From the NCBI RefSeq assembly GCF_013364215.1, contig NZ_CP054923.1, positions 7,141,213 through 7,205,212 on the forward strand: 64,000 nucleotides of DNA, in the 5' to 3' direction. Each line of letters begins with the position of its first letter. The first letter of the stretch is position 1. A model generated the notes under the pieces. It saw only the letters and a list, made by a program, of their open reading frames with translations. It searched no databases and was not told the DNA's origin. The stretch is from Verrucosispora sp. NA02020. Its GTDB lineage: Bacteria > Actinomycetota > Actinomycetes > Mycobacteriales > Micromonosporaceae. Made by a program: the position numbers and the translations under genes. Below, one piece after another: positions 51,826 to 63,986 of the stretch.

Positions 51826-52821
51826 TCAGCCCTGCCGTTTGGCGGGGCGACTCTTCTTCGGGTTGGCCGGCTTCACACCCGGCTTCGGGCCGGCGACCTT
51901 CGGAGCGGCCGGCGCGGGCGGCGCCTCGGCCGGCTTGCTGCGGCCGAACAGACCACGGTTCTTGGCCGGCTGCGCGCCGTTCCGCGCGGCGGCGGTCGTG
52001 GTGGCCGGCTTGCTGGTGGCGGTCACCGGCGGCGGGAACTTCCGCAGCACCCACTGCTGCTGGCCGAGGGTGAAGAGGTTGTTGGTGACCCAATAGATGA
52101 TCACACCGATCGGGAAGATGGCACCGGAGATGAGCAGCGACAGCGGGATGCCGTAGAGCATCAGACGCTGGATCATGCGCTGCTGCGGGTCCTCGGCCCA
52201 GCCGGTCTTGAGGATCATCTGGCGGCTGGTGAGGTAGGTGGTGCCCATCATCACCAGCACCAGGACACCGGCCATGATCTTCACGACGGTGCCGTTGGCA
52301 CCGAGCTGCGCCAACTCCGCTGCGGTGGAGCCGAACTTGCTGGCGATCGGCGCGGTGAAGAGGGTCGCGTCCGAGGCGCTGTTGAACTGGTCGACCGTCC
52401 AGCCGTAGATGTCCTTGTTGTTCTTCGCCGGGTCCGGGTTGAGGCGACGCAGGACGTGGAACAGGCCGAGGAAGACGGGGATCTGGAGGAACATCGGAAG
52501 GCAGCCCATCAACGGGTTGGCCTTTTCCTTCCGATAGAGCTCCATCATCTCCTTCTGGAGCGTCTCCCGGTCACCCTTGTGCTTCTCCTGCAGCGCCTTC
52601 ACCTGCGGCTGGAGCGCCTGCATGGCCCGCTGCGACTTGATCTGCTTGACGAAGACCGGGAACAGGATCACCCGGACGGTGACCACCAGGAAGACGATGG
52701 CCAGAATCCAGGCCCAGTTCGTGCCGAGGACCGTGGCGTCGGGAATCCCGATGGCCTCCCAGGCCGAATGCCAGGCCAGCAGGATCCACGAGATCGCGTA
52801 GTAGATCCAGTCGAGACTCAA
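51826..52821 (-). CDS. yidC: Membrane protein insertase YidC
   Basis: A 331-residue YidC/Oxa1 protein inserting membrane proteins with or without SecYEG. Core parts are [78 protein letters not shown], and [15 protein letters not shown] through [23 protein letters not shown]. The conserved arginine on the first core helix is present in [10 protein letters not shown] basic tail with KPKK runs may contact ribosomes. The TTG start at 52821 overlaps yidD (TTGA). Confidence 0.97.
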   Translation of the reverse strand: MSLDWIYYAISWILLAWHSAWEAIGIPDATVLGTNWAWILAIVFLVVTVRVILFPVFVKQIKSQRAMQALQPQVKALQEKHKGDRETLQKEMMELYRKEKANPLMGCLPMFLQIPVFLGLFHVLRRLNPDPAKNNKDIYGWTVDQFNSASDATLFTAPIASKFGSTAAELAQLGANGTVVKIMAGVLVLVMMGTTYLTSRQMILKTGWAEDPQQRMIQRLMLYGIPLSLLISGAIFPIGVIIYWVTNNLFTLGQQQWVLRKFPPPVTATSKPATTTAAARNGAQPAKNRGLFGRSKPAEAPPAPAAPKVAGPKPGVKPANPKKSRPAKRQG

Positions 52822-53111
52822 TTCTCGGCTCCAGTCACGTCGGCAGGTCGGCGGCTACCCGGCTCCGGTACCGGGTCGTATCCACCAGGATGGAATGGGT
52901 GGCAGCGCGACAGTCGCCGGACCGTCAGACCGGCTCCCCGCAGCGCGCCGTGCCGGGCAATCGCCTCCAGGGCGTACGCACTGCACGACGGGTAGAACCG
53001 ACAGCGGGCCGGCAACGCCGGACTTATCCACCGACGGTACGCGATGACGGGCAGGGTCAGCACCCGGGCACCGGTGGTAGCCGGGCGCGGCGACCTGGGC
53101 TCTGAGCTCAC
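52818..53111 (-). CDS. yidD: Membrane protein insertion efficiency factor YidD
   Basis: A 97-residue Yid[69 protein letters not shown] matches the family closely, including [19 protein letters not shown] and CHPxxPGGxDPVP. GTG 53111 overlaps the rnpA stop (GTGA), and the TGA overlaps yidC. It helps YidC-dependent insertion. Confidence 0.96.
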   Translation of the reverse strand: MSSEPRSPRPATTGARVLTLPVIAYRRWISPALPARCRFYPSCSAYALEAIARHGALRGAGLTVRRLSRCHPFHPGGYDPVPEPGSRRPADVTGAEN

Positions 53112-53521
53112 CGTGGCCGCCGTTCCCGGCCGGCCCGGGCGGCGGCGAGCGCCGCGTCCAGGTCCGCACCGAGCCGTTGGTACGTCACGTCGGCGGCGGC
53201 CGGCAGAGCGCGTACGACGAGGGTGCTCCCGGCCGGCAGGGCGGCGAGCCGTTCCCGGGTCAGATGCCGCAGCCGGCGACGGACCCGGTTACGGACCACC
53301 GCGGGCCCGACCGCCTTGGAAACCACGAAGCCGGCGCGGGACACCGGTGCGGAGGAAGACTCCGCACCGCCCCGCGCCGGCTCCGGCGCTACGTCTGCGG
53401 CTCCGGGTGTGACCGGCAGGGTCAGGTGCACGACGAGCGTGCCCCGACCGGCTCGTCGGCCACCGCGAACCGCTGCGGCGAAGTCGATGCTGCGCCGCAG
53501 TCGTTGCGCGGCCGCCAGCAC
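53108..53521 (-). CDS. rnpA: Ribonuclease P protein component
   Basis: A 137-residue RnpA, the protein partner of the RNase P ribozyme that matures tRNA 5' ends. It has [57 protein letters not shown], with the RNR motif, and [26 protein letters not shown] ~30-residue insertion ([21 protein letters not shown]) sits between the second and third parts, typical of high-GC actinobacteria. GTG 53521 is 32 bases after rpmH. Confidence 0.95.
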   Translation of the reverse strand: MLAAAQRLRRSIDFAAAVRGGRRAGRGTLVVHLTLPVTPGAADVAPEPARGGAESSSAPVSRAGFVVSKAVGPAVVRNRVRRRLRHLTRERLAALPAGSTLVVRALPAAADVTYQRLGADLDAALAAARAGRERRPR

Positions 53522-53543
53522 GACTGCCGTCCCCGGAGCGGAC

Positions 53544-53566
53544 CCTGTCGGCCTCAGGCCGACAGG
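53544..53566 (-). promoter_or_regulatory. Hairpin covering the rpmH stop codon
   Basis: CCTGTCGGCC and GGCCGACAGG pair with a TCA loop, which is the TGA stop of rpmH. It lies between rpmH and rnpA and may partly end transcription or be an RNA-processing site lowering rnpA relative to rpmH. Confidence 0.55.
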
Positions 53567-53691
53567 CGGGTGCGGCCCTTGGCGCGACGGGTCGAAAGAA
53601 TGGCGCGGCCGGCCCGGGTGCGCATGCGCAGCCGGAAGCCGTGGGTCTTCGCGCGCCGGCGGTTGTTCGGCTGGTAGGTGCGCTTGCTCAC
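53554..53691 (-). CDS. rpmH: 50S ribosomal protein L34
   Basis: A 45-residue L34, [45 protein letters not shown], typical in length and sequence. GTG 53691 was chosen as the family start; upstream reading frame is not conserved. It heads rpmH-rnpA-yidD-yidC and lies opposite dnaA, with a well-matched promoter at 53874-53902 giving a long leader of about 175 bases. Confidence 0.98.
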   Translation of the reverse strand: MSKRTYQPNNRRRAKTHGFRLRMRTRAGRAILSTRRAKGRTRLSA

Positions 53692-53873
53692 GTCAGGCTC
53701 TCCGTTGTCGGACGCCCAGACACATGGATCGTCCGGGTCGTGGTGGTCCAGGCCGCCGCTGCGGTGGCCCCGATCGGCGCTGCCCGAGTGGCTTGTCACC
53801 CCGGCGTTACGGGGCGCGACCATGGGCAGCAAGCACCCATCACCCTAGCAGAGGGCGTAAGAGCAGCCCCTCC

Positions 53874-53902
53874 ACCCTAGGGCGGGGGGCAATCACCGTC
53901 AA
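53874..53902 (-). promoter_or_regulatory. rpmH promoter
   Basis: On the minus strand TTGACG (53897-53902) and TAGGGT (53874-53879) are 17 bases apart, a near-consensus housekeeping promoter, giving a start near 53867. Confidence 0.8.
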
Positions 53903-53992
53903 ACCGGCGTAGTCGGGCCTTCACCTGCGGCGACAACCGCCCGAAAGCGGGGGATTTCGCTGATGCCGACAACGCGCCAGGCCCGTCGACGG

Positions 53993-54022
53993 TTGATGAT
54001 GCGGCGACATCGCTGTTACCGT
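53993..54022 (+). promoter_or_regulatory. dnaA promoter candidate
   Basis: TTGATG (53993-53998) and TACCGT (54017-54022) are 18 bases apart, about 300 bases before dnaA. A DnaA box 166 bases downstream suits autoregulation. Confidence 0.5.
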
Positions 54023-54187
54023 GCCCGATTGCGGTCAGCGTCTCCAGTTCCGGGATGTCGCCGCCAGGCAAGACCGGACACGGTAGTCAATCGTTCGGCA
54101 CGGTGAACCCGCTTCAGCCCCCGGCCACGGCAGGGGGCAGGTCCGACCCGCGCCCGGCGGGCGGCCACAATCGGTCGGTACACAGGC

Positions 54188-54196
54188 TGTGGATAA
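54188..54196 (-). promoter_or_regulatory. DnaA box in the dnaA leader
   Basis: TGTGGATAA, a perfect TTATCCACA in reverse, 123 bases before the dnaA start. It is a likely DnaA autoregulation site. Confidence 0.7.
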
Positions 54197-54318
54197 CTTG
54201 TGGAGGACGACCGGTTCGGCGTCCGGGTGGGTGAGAGGTCACACCGCTCGGTACCCGGCATCCGGACAGCCGGGAGACGGCGGCGTCCGGGGAGCAGAGG
54301 CGAGGGGGTGGCACGACG

Positions 54319-56181
54319 GTGGCCGGTACGACCGACCTTGCCGCGGTGTGGACGGCGACCACGGACGAGCTCGCCGACGAGATCATCTCCGCGCAGCAGC
54401 GGGCGTACCTGCGGCTGACCCGGTTGCGGGCCATCGTCGAGGACACCGTGCTGCTCTCGGTGCCGGACGCGTTCACCCGCGACGTGATCGAGTCCCGGCT
54501 GCGCCCGGCCATCACCGAGGCGCTCACCCGACGGCTGGGTCGACCGATCCAGGTCGCCGTGACCGTCCGCGTACCCGAGGACGGACATCCCACCGGCACC
54601 GTCTACCGCAGTGTCCCGGAGTCCGGCATCGGCGTCCCGGACGGCCCAGTCGACTACGACGCTCGCGGACCGGACGGAGGCCCCGCCGGTGACACCGGTC
54701 GGCAACAGCTCCCCCTGATCCCGGAACAGCCACAGCCCGGCCGGTTCGACCGGCCCGTGGCGGAGGTGCCACCGGCGGACGGCGGCGGACGTACCGGTCC
54801 CGCGATGGTCGACGGCCAGGAGACACTCTTCGGCCACGCCTTCGGTGAGCCGACCCGGCAGCACGACCGGCAGCACGACCGGCAGCACGACCGGCCGACC
54901 GAGGTGCCCCGACGGCCCGCCGACCGACTCGGCTTCACCGAGCAGACCGGTCGTCTGGACCCGCCGCCGAACGGCCCACGCGGCTTCGCCGGCCGGTACG
55001 GCGAGGACCACGGCGTCTCCCCCCGCGACCAGCACGTGATCCGGGCCATGCCGAACGACGGCGGCACCGACAGCGGGCCCGGTCGAGGCAGTCCCGACCA
55101 CCGCCCGGTCGGACGTGACGACCGCCGGCTGCCGACCGGCGCGGACAGCGGCGGCAACCGGCTCAACCCGAAGTACATGTTCGAGACGTTCGTCATCGGT
55201 TCCTCGAACCGGTTCGCGCACGCGGCGAGCGTGGCGGTGGCCGAGTCGCCCGCGAAGGCGTACAACCCGCTGTTCATCTACGGCAGTTCGGGGTTGGGCA
55301 AGACCCACCTGCTGCACGCCATCGGGCACTACGCCACCACGCTGGGCAACGCCCGCTCGGTCCGGTACGTCTCGACCGAGGAGTTCACCAACGACTTCAT
55401 CAACTCGCTGCGGGACGACAAGACCAGTGCGTTCCAGCGCCGCTACCGCGACGTCGACATCCTCCTGATCGACGACATCCAGTTCCTGGAGAACCGCGAG
55501 CGCACCCAGGAGGAGTTCTTCCACACGTTCAACACGCTGCACAACGCCAACAAGCAGATCGTGATCACCTCCGACCGCTCGCCGAAGCAGTTGGCGACGC
55601 TGGAGGACCGGCTGCGGACCCGGTTCGAGTGGGGCCTGCTCGCCGACATCCAGCCGCCGGACCTGGAGACGCGGATCGCGATCCTGCAGAAGAAGGCGGC
55701 CCAGGAGCGGCTGTACGCCCCGCCGGACGTGTTGGAGTTCATCGCCTCCCGGGTCTCGAACTCGATCCGGGAACTGGAGGGTGCCCTGATCCGGGTCACC
55801 GCCTTCGCCAGCCTGACCCGGTCGAGCGTGGAGCTGTCGCTGGCCGAGGAGGTCCTGCGGGACTTCATCCCGGACGGTGCCGGCCCGGAGATCACCGCCG
55901 ACCAGATCATGGTCGCCACCGCCGACTACTTCGGCGTCAGCCTGGAGGACCTGCGCGGGCACTCCCGTTCCCGGGTACTGGTCAACGCCCGCCAGGTGGC
56001 CATGTACCTGTGTCGGGAGCTGACCGACCTGTCGCTGCCCCGTATCGGGCAGGCGTTCGGCGGCCGGGACCACACCACCGTCATGCACGCCGACCGCAAG
56101 ATCCGTCAGCAGATGGCCGAGCGGCGTTCGCTCTACAACCAGATCGCCGAGCTGACCAACCGGATCAAGCAGAACACCTGA
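54319..56181 (+). CDS. dnaA: Chromosomal replication initiator DnaA
   Basis: A 620-residue DnaA. Domain I (residues 1-90) has [52 protein letters not shown]. Domain II is a long polar linker of about 200 residues with a three-fold RQHD repeat. Domain III has Walker [17 protein letters not shown] near 321, Walker [24 protein letters not shown] near 381 and sensor parts. Domain IV has [36 protein letters not shown] near 557-597, the box-binding signature. GTG 54319 fits; longer than most DnaAs because of the linker. Confidence 0.98.
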   Translation: MAGTTDLAAVWTATTDELADEIISAQQRAYLRLTRLRAIVEDTVLLSVPDAFTRDVIESRLRPAITEALTRRLGRPIQVAVTVRVPEDGHPTGTVYRSVPESGIGVPDGPVDYDARGPDGGPAGDTGRQQLPLIPEQPQPGRFDRPVAEVPPADGGGRTGPAMVDGQETLFGHAFGEPTRQHDRQHDRQHDRPTEVPRRPADRLGFTEQTGRLDPPPNGPRGFAGRYGEDHGVSPRDQHVIRAMPNDGGTDSGPGRGSPDHRPVGRDDRRLPTGADSGGNRLNPKYMFETFVIGSSNRFAHAASVAVAESPAKAYNPLFIYGSSGLGKTHLLHAIGHYATTLGNARSVRYVSTEEFTNDFINSLRDDKTSAFQRRYRDVDILLIDDIQFLENRERTQEEFFHTFNTLHNANKQIVITSDRSPKQLATLEDRLRTRFEWGLLADIQPPDLETRIAILQKKAAQERLYAPPDVLEFIASRVSNSIRELEGALIRVTAFASLTRSSVELSLAEEVLRDFIPDGAGPEITADQIMVATADYFGVSLEDLRGHSRSRVLVNARQVAMYLCRELTDLSLPRIGQAFGGRDHTTVMHADRKIRQQMAERRSLYNQIAELTNRIKQNT

Positions 56182-56211
56182 GGCGTACGCGCGTCCCACA
56201 GCGGTTTCCAC

Positions 56212-56243
56212 GACCCGGCCGGAGCCTCGGCCGGGTCTCTTTT
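56212..56243 (+). terminator. Rho-independent terminator after dnaA
   Basis: GACCCGGCC and GGCCGGGTC pair around GGAGCCTC, then TCTTTTC, 31 bases past the dnaA stop. Confidence 0.85.
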
Positions 56244-56958
56244 CGGTATCGACCGTGGACCCTCGACGAGGTGTAGACCACACCCTCGGAGGCGTGTCCG
56301 CTCCGGCTCGCGCTCGTTGTCCACAGCTCGTTGTCCACCGCCGGTGGATAACCACGGACGGTCGGCACCCAGTTACCCACAGGCTGTGGAGAAACCCTGG
56401 GGACAACCCTGTGGACGCCTGTGGGCGACTGGGGACAACTCGTCGCTCTGTCCACCGGCGACGGCCCGCCTGTGGACGCCCTGTTGAAGGTTCTGGGGAT
56501 GACGGGGTCCGAGGCCGTCTCCGTTGTCCACAGGACTGGGGAGAAAGTCGGTGGATTACCGGTGGACAACCGGTGGACGACGGTGGACAACGCGGTGCAC
56601 GACGGGGGCCTGTGGACCGACAGGCCGGTTGTACCCCAGGTTCTCCACAGCTAACCCACCGGTGGATAACCACTCTGACCTGCGTCGACGCGAGTTCTCC
56701 ACAGTTTGCACAGGTGCGATGAAGACGATGGGTTATCTCTTCTAAAAGAACGAAAACCAATCATCACCGTTGGACTTCCTGTGGATCGGGCCGAAGCTGC
56801 CGGGGGCACCCGTCAGCATCGACTCGATCGCCGGGGTCGGGCGCACAGCCGATACCCTCGCGCCCTAAGGTTCGATGGGTACCCGCACGCCAGGTGGGTC
56901 GGCGGGTAGCGGCCGGCATGAGAGAGTTGACGACGTCGACGTCGACGCGGAGGCATTG
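56244..56958. other. oriC: Origin of replication oriC (DnaA boxes and AT-rich region)
   Basis: Between dnaA and dnaN. Perfect TTGTCCACA boxes at 56317-56325 and 56524-56532. One-mismatch boxes at 56331-56339, 56344-56352, 56373-56381, 56561-56569, 56582-56590, 56641-56649, 56661-56669 and 56695-56703, with weaker ones at 56410, 56431, 56611 and 56780. An AT-rich segment at 56731-56767 (TCTTCTAAAAGAACGAAAA) is a likely unwinding element. The order, boxes then AT patch then dnaN, fits actinobacterial origins. TAAGGT at 56866-56871 may be a dnaN -10. Confidence 0.9.
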
Positions 56959-58092
56959 ATGAAGTTCCGAGTGGAGCGCGACGCGCTCGCCGAGGCCGTG
57001 GCCTGGACCGCGAAGAGCCTGCCCAACCGGCCGTCCGTACCGGTGCTGGCCGGGGTGCTGCTCCGGGTGACCGAGGGCAGCCTGCAGGTCTCCGGCTTCG
57101 ACTACGAGGTCTCCAGCCAGGTGACGGTGGAGGTGCAGGGCGACGCCGACGGCGCCGCGTTGGTCTCCGGTCGCCTGCTCGCCGAGATCACCAAGGCACT
57201 GCCGGCCAAGCCGGTGGACATCGCCGCGGTCGGGGCCCACCTCGAACTGGTCTGCGGCAGCGCCCGGTTCACCCTGCCCACCATGCCGGTGGAGGACTAC
57301 CCGACCCTGCCGGAGATGCCGGAGAGCGCCGGCACCGTCGACGCCGCCGCCTTCGCCGCCGCGGTCGCCCAGGTGGCGGTCGCCGCCAGCCGGGACGAGA
57401 CGCTGCCGATGATGACCGGCGTACGCGTCGAGCTCTCCGGCGGCACGCTGGCCATGCTCGCCACCGACCGCTACCGGCTGGCGTTGCGTGAGATGGAGTG
57501 GAACCCGGACGACGCGGACATCAGCATCAACGCGCTGGTGCCGGCGCGGACCCTCAACGACACCGCCAAGACCCTCGGGCCGCTCGGCGGCCACGTCGTC
57601 CTCGCCCTCTCCCAGGGCGCTGCCGGCGAAGGCATGATCGGTTTCTCCGGTGGCACCCGGCGGACCACCAGTCGCCTGCTGGACGGCGCGAACTACCCGC
57701 CGGTGCGGTCCCTCTTCCCGGCCACCCACAACGCCGACGCCCGGGTGGCCGTCAGCACGCTCATCGAGGTCGTCAAGCGGGTCGCGCTGGTCGCCGAGCG
57801 GACCACCCCGGTGCTGCTCAGCTTCAGCACCGACGGGCTGGTCGTCGAGGCCGGCGGCACCGAGGAGGCCCGGGCCAGCGAGGCCATGGAGGCCACCTTC
57901 ACCGGCGAGCCGCTCACCATCGGCTTCAACCCGCAGTACCTGATCGACGGACTGGCAAACCTCGGGTCCCAGTTCGCCGTGTTGCAGTTCGTCGACGCCT
58001 TCAAGCCTGCGGTGATTTCCCCCGCCGGTGAGGATGGCGAGCTCATCCCTGGGTACCGGTACCTCATCATGCCGATCCGCGTGTCCCGCTGA
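56959..58092 (+). CDS. dnaN: DNA polymerase III beta sliding clamp
   Basis: A 377-residue beta clamp. MKFRVERDALAEAVAWTAKSLPNRPSVPVLAGVLLRV, SGFDYEVSSQVTVEV, RFTLPTMPVEDYPTLPEMPE, GVRVELSGGTLAMLATDRYRLALREMEW and the C-terminal YLIMPIRVSR match the family. ATG 56959 follows GCGGAGGCATTG; the upstream frame to 56875 is not conserved. The dimeric ring tethers polymerase and other partners to DNA. It is followed by gnd after 40 bases. Confidence 0.98.
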   Translation: MKFRVERDALAEAVAWTAKSLPNRPSVPVLAGVLLRVTEGSLQVSGFDYEVSSQVTVEVQGDADGAALVSGRLLAEITKALPAKPVDIAAVGAHLELVCGSARFTLPTMPVEDYPTLPEMPESAGTVDAAAFAAAVAQVAVAASRDETLPMMTGVRVELSGGTLAMLATDRYRLALREMEWNPDDADISINALVPARTLNDTAKTLGPLGGHVVLALSQGAAGEGMIGFSGGTRRTTSRLLDGANYPPVRSLFPATHNADARVAVSTLIEVVKRVALVAERTTPVLLSFSTDGLVVEAGGTEEARASEAMEATFTGEPLTIGFNPQYLIDGLANLGSQFAVLQFVDAFKPAVISPAGEDGELIPGYRYLIMPIRVSR

Positions 58093-58132
58093 TCGGCAGA
58101 GCACACCCGAAACCCACGAAAGGTAAGAACCG

Positions 58133-59005
58133 ATGCAGCTCGGCCTGGTAGGACTCGGCCGGATGGGCGGCAACATGCGCGAGCGGTTGCGCGCTGCCGG
58201 TCACGAGGTGGTCGGTCTCGACCACAACTTGGAGCTGAGTGACGTCACCAGCCTGGCCGAGCTGGCGGAGAAGTTGGATGCGCCCCGAGCGGTCTGGGTG
58301 ATGGTGCCCGCCGCCGTCACCGACGCCACGATCGACGAACTGGCCGAGGTCCTCGGCGAGGGCGACCTGATCATCGACGGCGGCAACTCGCGGTTCAGCG
58401 ACGACGCCCTGCGCGCCGAGCGCCTCAACGAGCGCGGCATCGGCTACGTCGACGTCGGGGTCTCCGGCGGGGTCTGGGGCCGGGAGAACGGCTACGGCCT
58501 GATGGTCGGCGGTGCCGAGGAGCACGTCGAGCGGCTGAAGCCGATCTTCGAATCGCTCAAGCCCGAGGGCGAGTTCGGTTTCGTGCACGCCGGCCCGGTC
58601 GGCGCCGGCCACTACGCCAAGATGGTGCACAACGGCATCGAGTACGGCCTGATGCACGCCTACGCCGAGGGCTTCGAGCTGATGGCCGCCTCGGAGCTGG
58701 TCACCGACGTACCGGGCGTCATCAAGTCCTGGCGCGAGGGCACCGTGGTGCGCTCCTGGCTGCTGGACCTGCTCGACCGGGCGCTGGACGAGGACCCGGA
58801 GCTGAACCAGCTCAGCGACTACACCGAGGACACCGGCGAGGGACGCTGGACGGTCGACGAGGCGGTCCGGCTCGCCGTACCCCTCCACGTCATCACCGCG
58901 TCGCTCTACGCCCGGTTCGCCTCCCGGCAGGACGAGTCACCGGCGCTGAAGGCCGTCTCCGCACTGCGCCAGCAGTTCGGCGGGCACGCCGTCCGTAAGC
59001 GCTGA
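58133..59005 (+). CDS. gnd: 6-phosphogluconate dehydrogenase, short (YqeC-like) form
   Basis: A 290-residue decarboxylating dehydrogenase making ribulose 5-phosphate and NADPH or NADH. It has GLVGLGRMGGNMRERL (dinucleotide site), VMVPAAVTDATIDELAEVL, LIIDGGNSRFSDDALRAERL, VDVGVSGGVWGRENGYGLMVGG, GHYAKMVHNGIEYGLMHAYAEGFEL and an all-helical part ending GGHAVRKR. The length is that of the 290-300 aa short forms, which often prefer NAD. ATG 58133 follows AAAGG. The dnaN-gnd-recF order is common in actinomycetes. Confidence 0.95.
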   Translation: MQLGLVGLGRMGGNMRERLRAAGHEVVGLDHNLELSDVTSLAELAEKLDAPRAVWVMVPAAVTDATIDELAEVLGEGDLIIDGGNSRFSDDALRAERLNERGIGYVDVGVSGGVWGRENGYGLMVGGAEEHVERLKPIFESLKPEGEFGFVHAGPVGAGHYAKMVHNGIEYGLMHAYAEGFELMAASELVTDVPGVIKSWREGTVVRSWLLDLLDRALDEDPELNQLSDYTEDTGEGRWTVDEAVRLAVPLHVITASLYARFASRQDESPALKAVSALRQQFGGHAVRKR

Positions 59006-59020
59006 CCGGCGCCCGGCCCC

Positions 59021-60154
59021 GTGTACGTCCGCCGGATCGAACTGGTCGACTTCCGCTCGTACGAGCGGGTCGGCGTCGACCTCGAACCGGGGCCGAACGT
59101 GCTGATCGGCGCCAACGGCGTCGGCAAGACCAACCTGGTCGAGGCGCTCGGTTACGTGGCGACGCTCGACTCGCACCGGGTCGCCACCGACGCGCCGCTG
59201 GTGCGTGCCGGGGCCACCGCCGCGGTGATCCGCTGCGCGGTGGTGCACGAGGGCCGGGAACTGCTGGTCGAGCTGGAGATCGTGCCGGGCAAGGCCAACC
59301 GGGCCCGGCTCGGCCGTTCACCGGCCCGCCGCGCCCGGGACGTGCTCGGCGCGCTGCGGCTGGTGCTGTTCGCACCCGAGGATCTCGAACTCGTCCGGGG
59401 CGACCCGGCGGAACGCCGCCGCTACCTCGACGACCTGCTGGTGTCGCGCCAGCCCCGGTACGCGGGGGTGCGCGCCGACTACGAGCGGGTGGTCAAGCAA
59501 CGCAACGCACTGCTGCGGACGGCGTACCTGGCCCGCAAGACCGGTGGCTCGCGGGGCGGTGACCTCTCCACCCTGGCCGTCTGGGACACCCACCTGACCC
59601 GGCACGGCGCCGAGCTGCTCGCCGGCCGGCTGGAACTGGTCGCCGCGCTGGCGCCGCACGTGGCCAAGGCGTACGACGCGGTGGCCGCCGGACGCGGCGC
59701 GGCGGGCATCGCGTACCGACCGTCGGTGGAACTCGCCGAGCCGACCACCGACCGGGAGGCACTGGCCGAGATCCTGGCCGCCGCGCTCACGGAGTCCCGG
59801 TCCGCCGAGATCGAGCGGGGCACCACCCTGGTCGGTCCGCACCGCGACGAACTCGCCCTCACCCTCGGCCCGCTGCCGGTGAAGGGGTACGCCAGCCACG
59901 GCGAGTCGTGGTCGTTCGCGCTCGCGCTCCGGCTCGCCGGCTACGACCTGCTGCGCGGCGACGGGATCGAACCGGTCCTGGTGCTCGACGACGTCTTCGC
60001 CGAGTTGGACTCCGGACGGCGGGAACGGCTGGCCGGCCTGGTCGACGGTGCCAGCCAGTTGCTGGTGACCTGCGCGGTCGCCGACGACGTACCGCCGGCA
60101 CTGCGCGGCGTCCGCTTCGAGGTGGCCGAAGGGACGGTGCGTCGTGTCGGATGA
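59021..60154 (+). CDS. recF: DNA replication and repair protein RecF
   Basis: A 377-residue SMC-like ATPase helping RecA load at gaps. It shows [53 protein letters not shown] (Walker A near 30-38), [60 protein letters not shown] (signature) and [21 protein letters not shown] (Walker B). GTG 59021 is 15 bases after gnd. Its last 11 bases overlap dciA. Confidence 0.97.
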   Translation: MYVRRIELVDFRSYERVGVDLEPGPNVLIGANGVGKTNLVEALGYVATLDSHRVATDAPLVRAGATAAVIRCAVVHEGRELLVELEIVPGKANRARLGRSPARRARDVLGALRLVLFAPEDLELVRGDPAERRRYLDDLLVSRQPRYAGVRADYERVVKQRNALLRTAYLARKTGGSRGGDLSTLAVWDTHLTRHGAELLAGRLELVAALAPHVAKAYDAVAAGRGAAGIAYRPSVELAEPTTDREALAEILAAALTESRSAEIERGTTLVGPHRDELALTLGPLPVKGYASHGESWSFALALRLAGYDLLRGDGIEPVLVLDDVFAELDSGRRERLAGLVDGASQLLVTCAVADDVPPALRGVRFEVAEGTVRRVG

Positions 60155-60866
60155 ACCGGAGCGCCCGCGTCCCCGCGCCCGAGGGACCGACGACGGTGCC
60201 GCAACGCCCCGACGTGCGACCCGGAGCCGGACGACGCGCGGCGCGGCGGGCAAGGCCGCCCCGACGGGCGGCGACGAGGCCGGTGCGTCGCCCTCGAACG
60301 ACTCAGGTCGATCCGCCACCGACGGTGGCCCGGCGGGCGCGGGAAGCCCGCCGGCCGGTGACGACGGCGCGTCCGGGCCGCAGCTCGCTCGGGCGGTGCT
60401 GGACGCGGCGAAGGCCCGTCGGGAGGCCGCCAAGCCGCGCCGACGCGGCGCCGCCGGAGCGGGTACGGGCGAGCGGCGGTTGCGCGGCTACTCCGGCCCG
60501 GGGCCCGACCCGCGTGATCCGCAACTGCTCGGCACGGTGCTGGCGCGGCTGGTGAAGGCGCGCGGATGGCAGCAGCCGGCCGCCGAGGCGACCGTCTTCG
60601 GTGCCTGGGAGCGGGTCGTCGGGCCGGAGGTGGCCCAGCACAGCCGCCCGGTCAAGCTGGAGAACGGCGAGCTGACCGTGGAGGCCAGGTCCACCGCCTG
60701 GGCCACCCAGCTCCGCCTGCTCGCCGGGTCGCTGCTGCAACAGATCGGCCGGGAGGTCGGCCACAACGTGGTGCGCAAGCTGCACATCCACGGCCCGGCC
60801 GCGCCCTCCTGGTCTCGCGGGCCACGGCGGGTACGCGGCCGTGGCCCCCGGGACACGTACGGCTGA
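60144..60866 (+). CDS. dciA: Helicase loader DciA (DUF721)
   Basis: A 240-residue DUF721 protein. The first 110 residues are disordered (R/P/A/G-rich), then a KH-like fold: [80 protein letters not shown]. DciA loads DnaB in bacteria lacking DnaC, and DnaB is encoded in the same window. GTG 60144 overlaps recF by 11 bases. Actinobacterial homologues are longer at the N-terminus, as here. Confidence 0.93.
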   Translation: MSDEPERPRPRARGTDDGAATPRRATRSRTTRGAAGKAAPTGGDEAGASPSNDSGRSATDGGPAGAGSPPAGDDGASGPQLARAVLDAAKARREAAKPRRRGAAGAGTGERRLRGYSGPGPDPRDPQLLGTVLARLVKARGWQQPAAEATVFGAWERVVGPEVAQHSRPVKLENGELTVEARSTAWATQLRLLAGSLLQQIGREVGHNVVRKLHIHGPAAPSWSRGPRRVRGRGPRDTYG

Positions 60867-60878
60867 CGGAATGCGTGT

Positions 60879-60914
60879 GGCGTACGCCGCACCCCGGAAG
60901 GTGCGGCGTACGCC
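60879..60914. terminator. Bidirectional terminator after dciA
   Basis: GGCGTACGCCGCACC and GGTGCGGCGTACGCC form a perfect 15-bp stem with loop CCGGAA between convergent dciA and the gene at 60921. Confidence 0.85.
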
Positions 60915-60920
60915 TGCGCG

Positions 60921-61502
60921 TCAGGACTGTGCGGCCCGGCGCGGCGCCGCCGACTCGGCGTAGACGGCGAAGCCCCGCTCGGCGCAACGCCGGTAGAAGG
61001 CGGCCACCACGCTCAACTCGGCGCAGGTGAAGGTCCACTGCGGGGGTGCGCCGCTCTCGTCCAGCAGGGCGTCCAGCCTGCTGTCCAGCCACCGCAACTG
61101 CTGCTCGGCCAGGCGACCGTCGGCGAGCAGCGACCGCAGTACGGTGCCGACCGACTCGAACGTGACCGCCTCGCCGTGCGGCCGGTGCGTGATGACGAAG
61201 CGTTCGATGCCGCCCGCGATCCAGGCGCACCCGTCCGGGTCGATGACCGGGTCCTCGTCCTCCGCCGCCGCGTCTGTGGCGTAGAGCACACCGTCGAGTC
61301 CGAGGATCAGATCGACCACCTCTGTGTACGCGGTGGCCCGGACCGTACCTGTCTTCGCGATCAGTTCGGCGAGCGCGGCGGTCGGCGCCGAGATCCCCGG
61401 TACGTCGACGATCTCGCCGAAGTCGACGAAGTCGGCCGGCGCGACCGGATCGTAGAACTGGCCGGTCCGCGGCCACTGGACCGCGACGTTGTCCAGCCCC
61501 AT
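60921..61502 (-). CDS. Unrecognised 193-residue protein between dciA and gyrB
   Basis: I do not recognise this protein. It starts MGLDNVAVQWPRTGQFYDPV with an ATG after AGAGGTGAC; the upstream frame to 61649 is unlikely. It contains TYTEVVDLILGLDGVLYATDAAAEDED, a negatively charged loop, AGGIERFVITHRPHGEAVTFESVGTVL, and a C-terminal helical part with WTFTCAELSVVAAFYRRCAERGFAVYAES. There is no signal peptide or membrane helix. It reads against its neighbours and interrupts the replication gene run, so it may have been inserted. Coding bias is normal. Confidence 0.8.
   Translation of the reverse strand: MGLDNVAVQWPRTGQFYDPVAPADFVDFGEIVDVPGISAPTAALAELIAKTGTVRATAYTEVVDLILGLDGVLYATDAAAEDEDPVIDPDGCAWIAGGIERFVITHRPHGEAVTFESVGTVLRSLLADGRLAEQQLRWLDSRLDALLDESGAPPQWTFTCAELSVVAAFYRRCAERGFAVYAESAAPRRAAQS

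Positions 61503-63986
<2,484 letters not shown>

Larger units (their letters stand above)
53692..54318. other. rpmH-dnaA intergenic region
   Basis: A 627-base divergent region with promoters for rpmH and dnaA and one DnaA box (separate entries). A second TAGGGT on the minus strand at 53843-53848 may be another rpmH promoter. No gene is seen. Confidence 0.7.
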
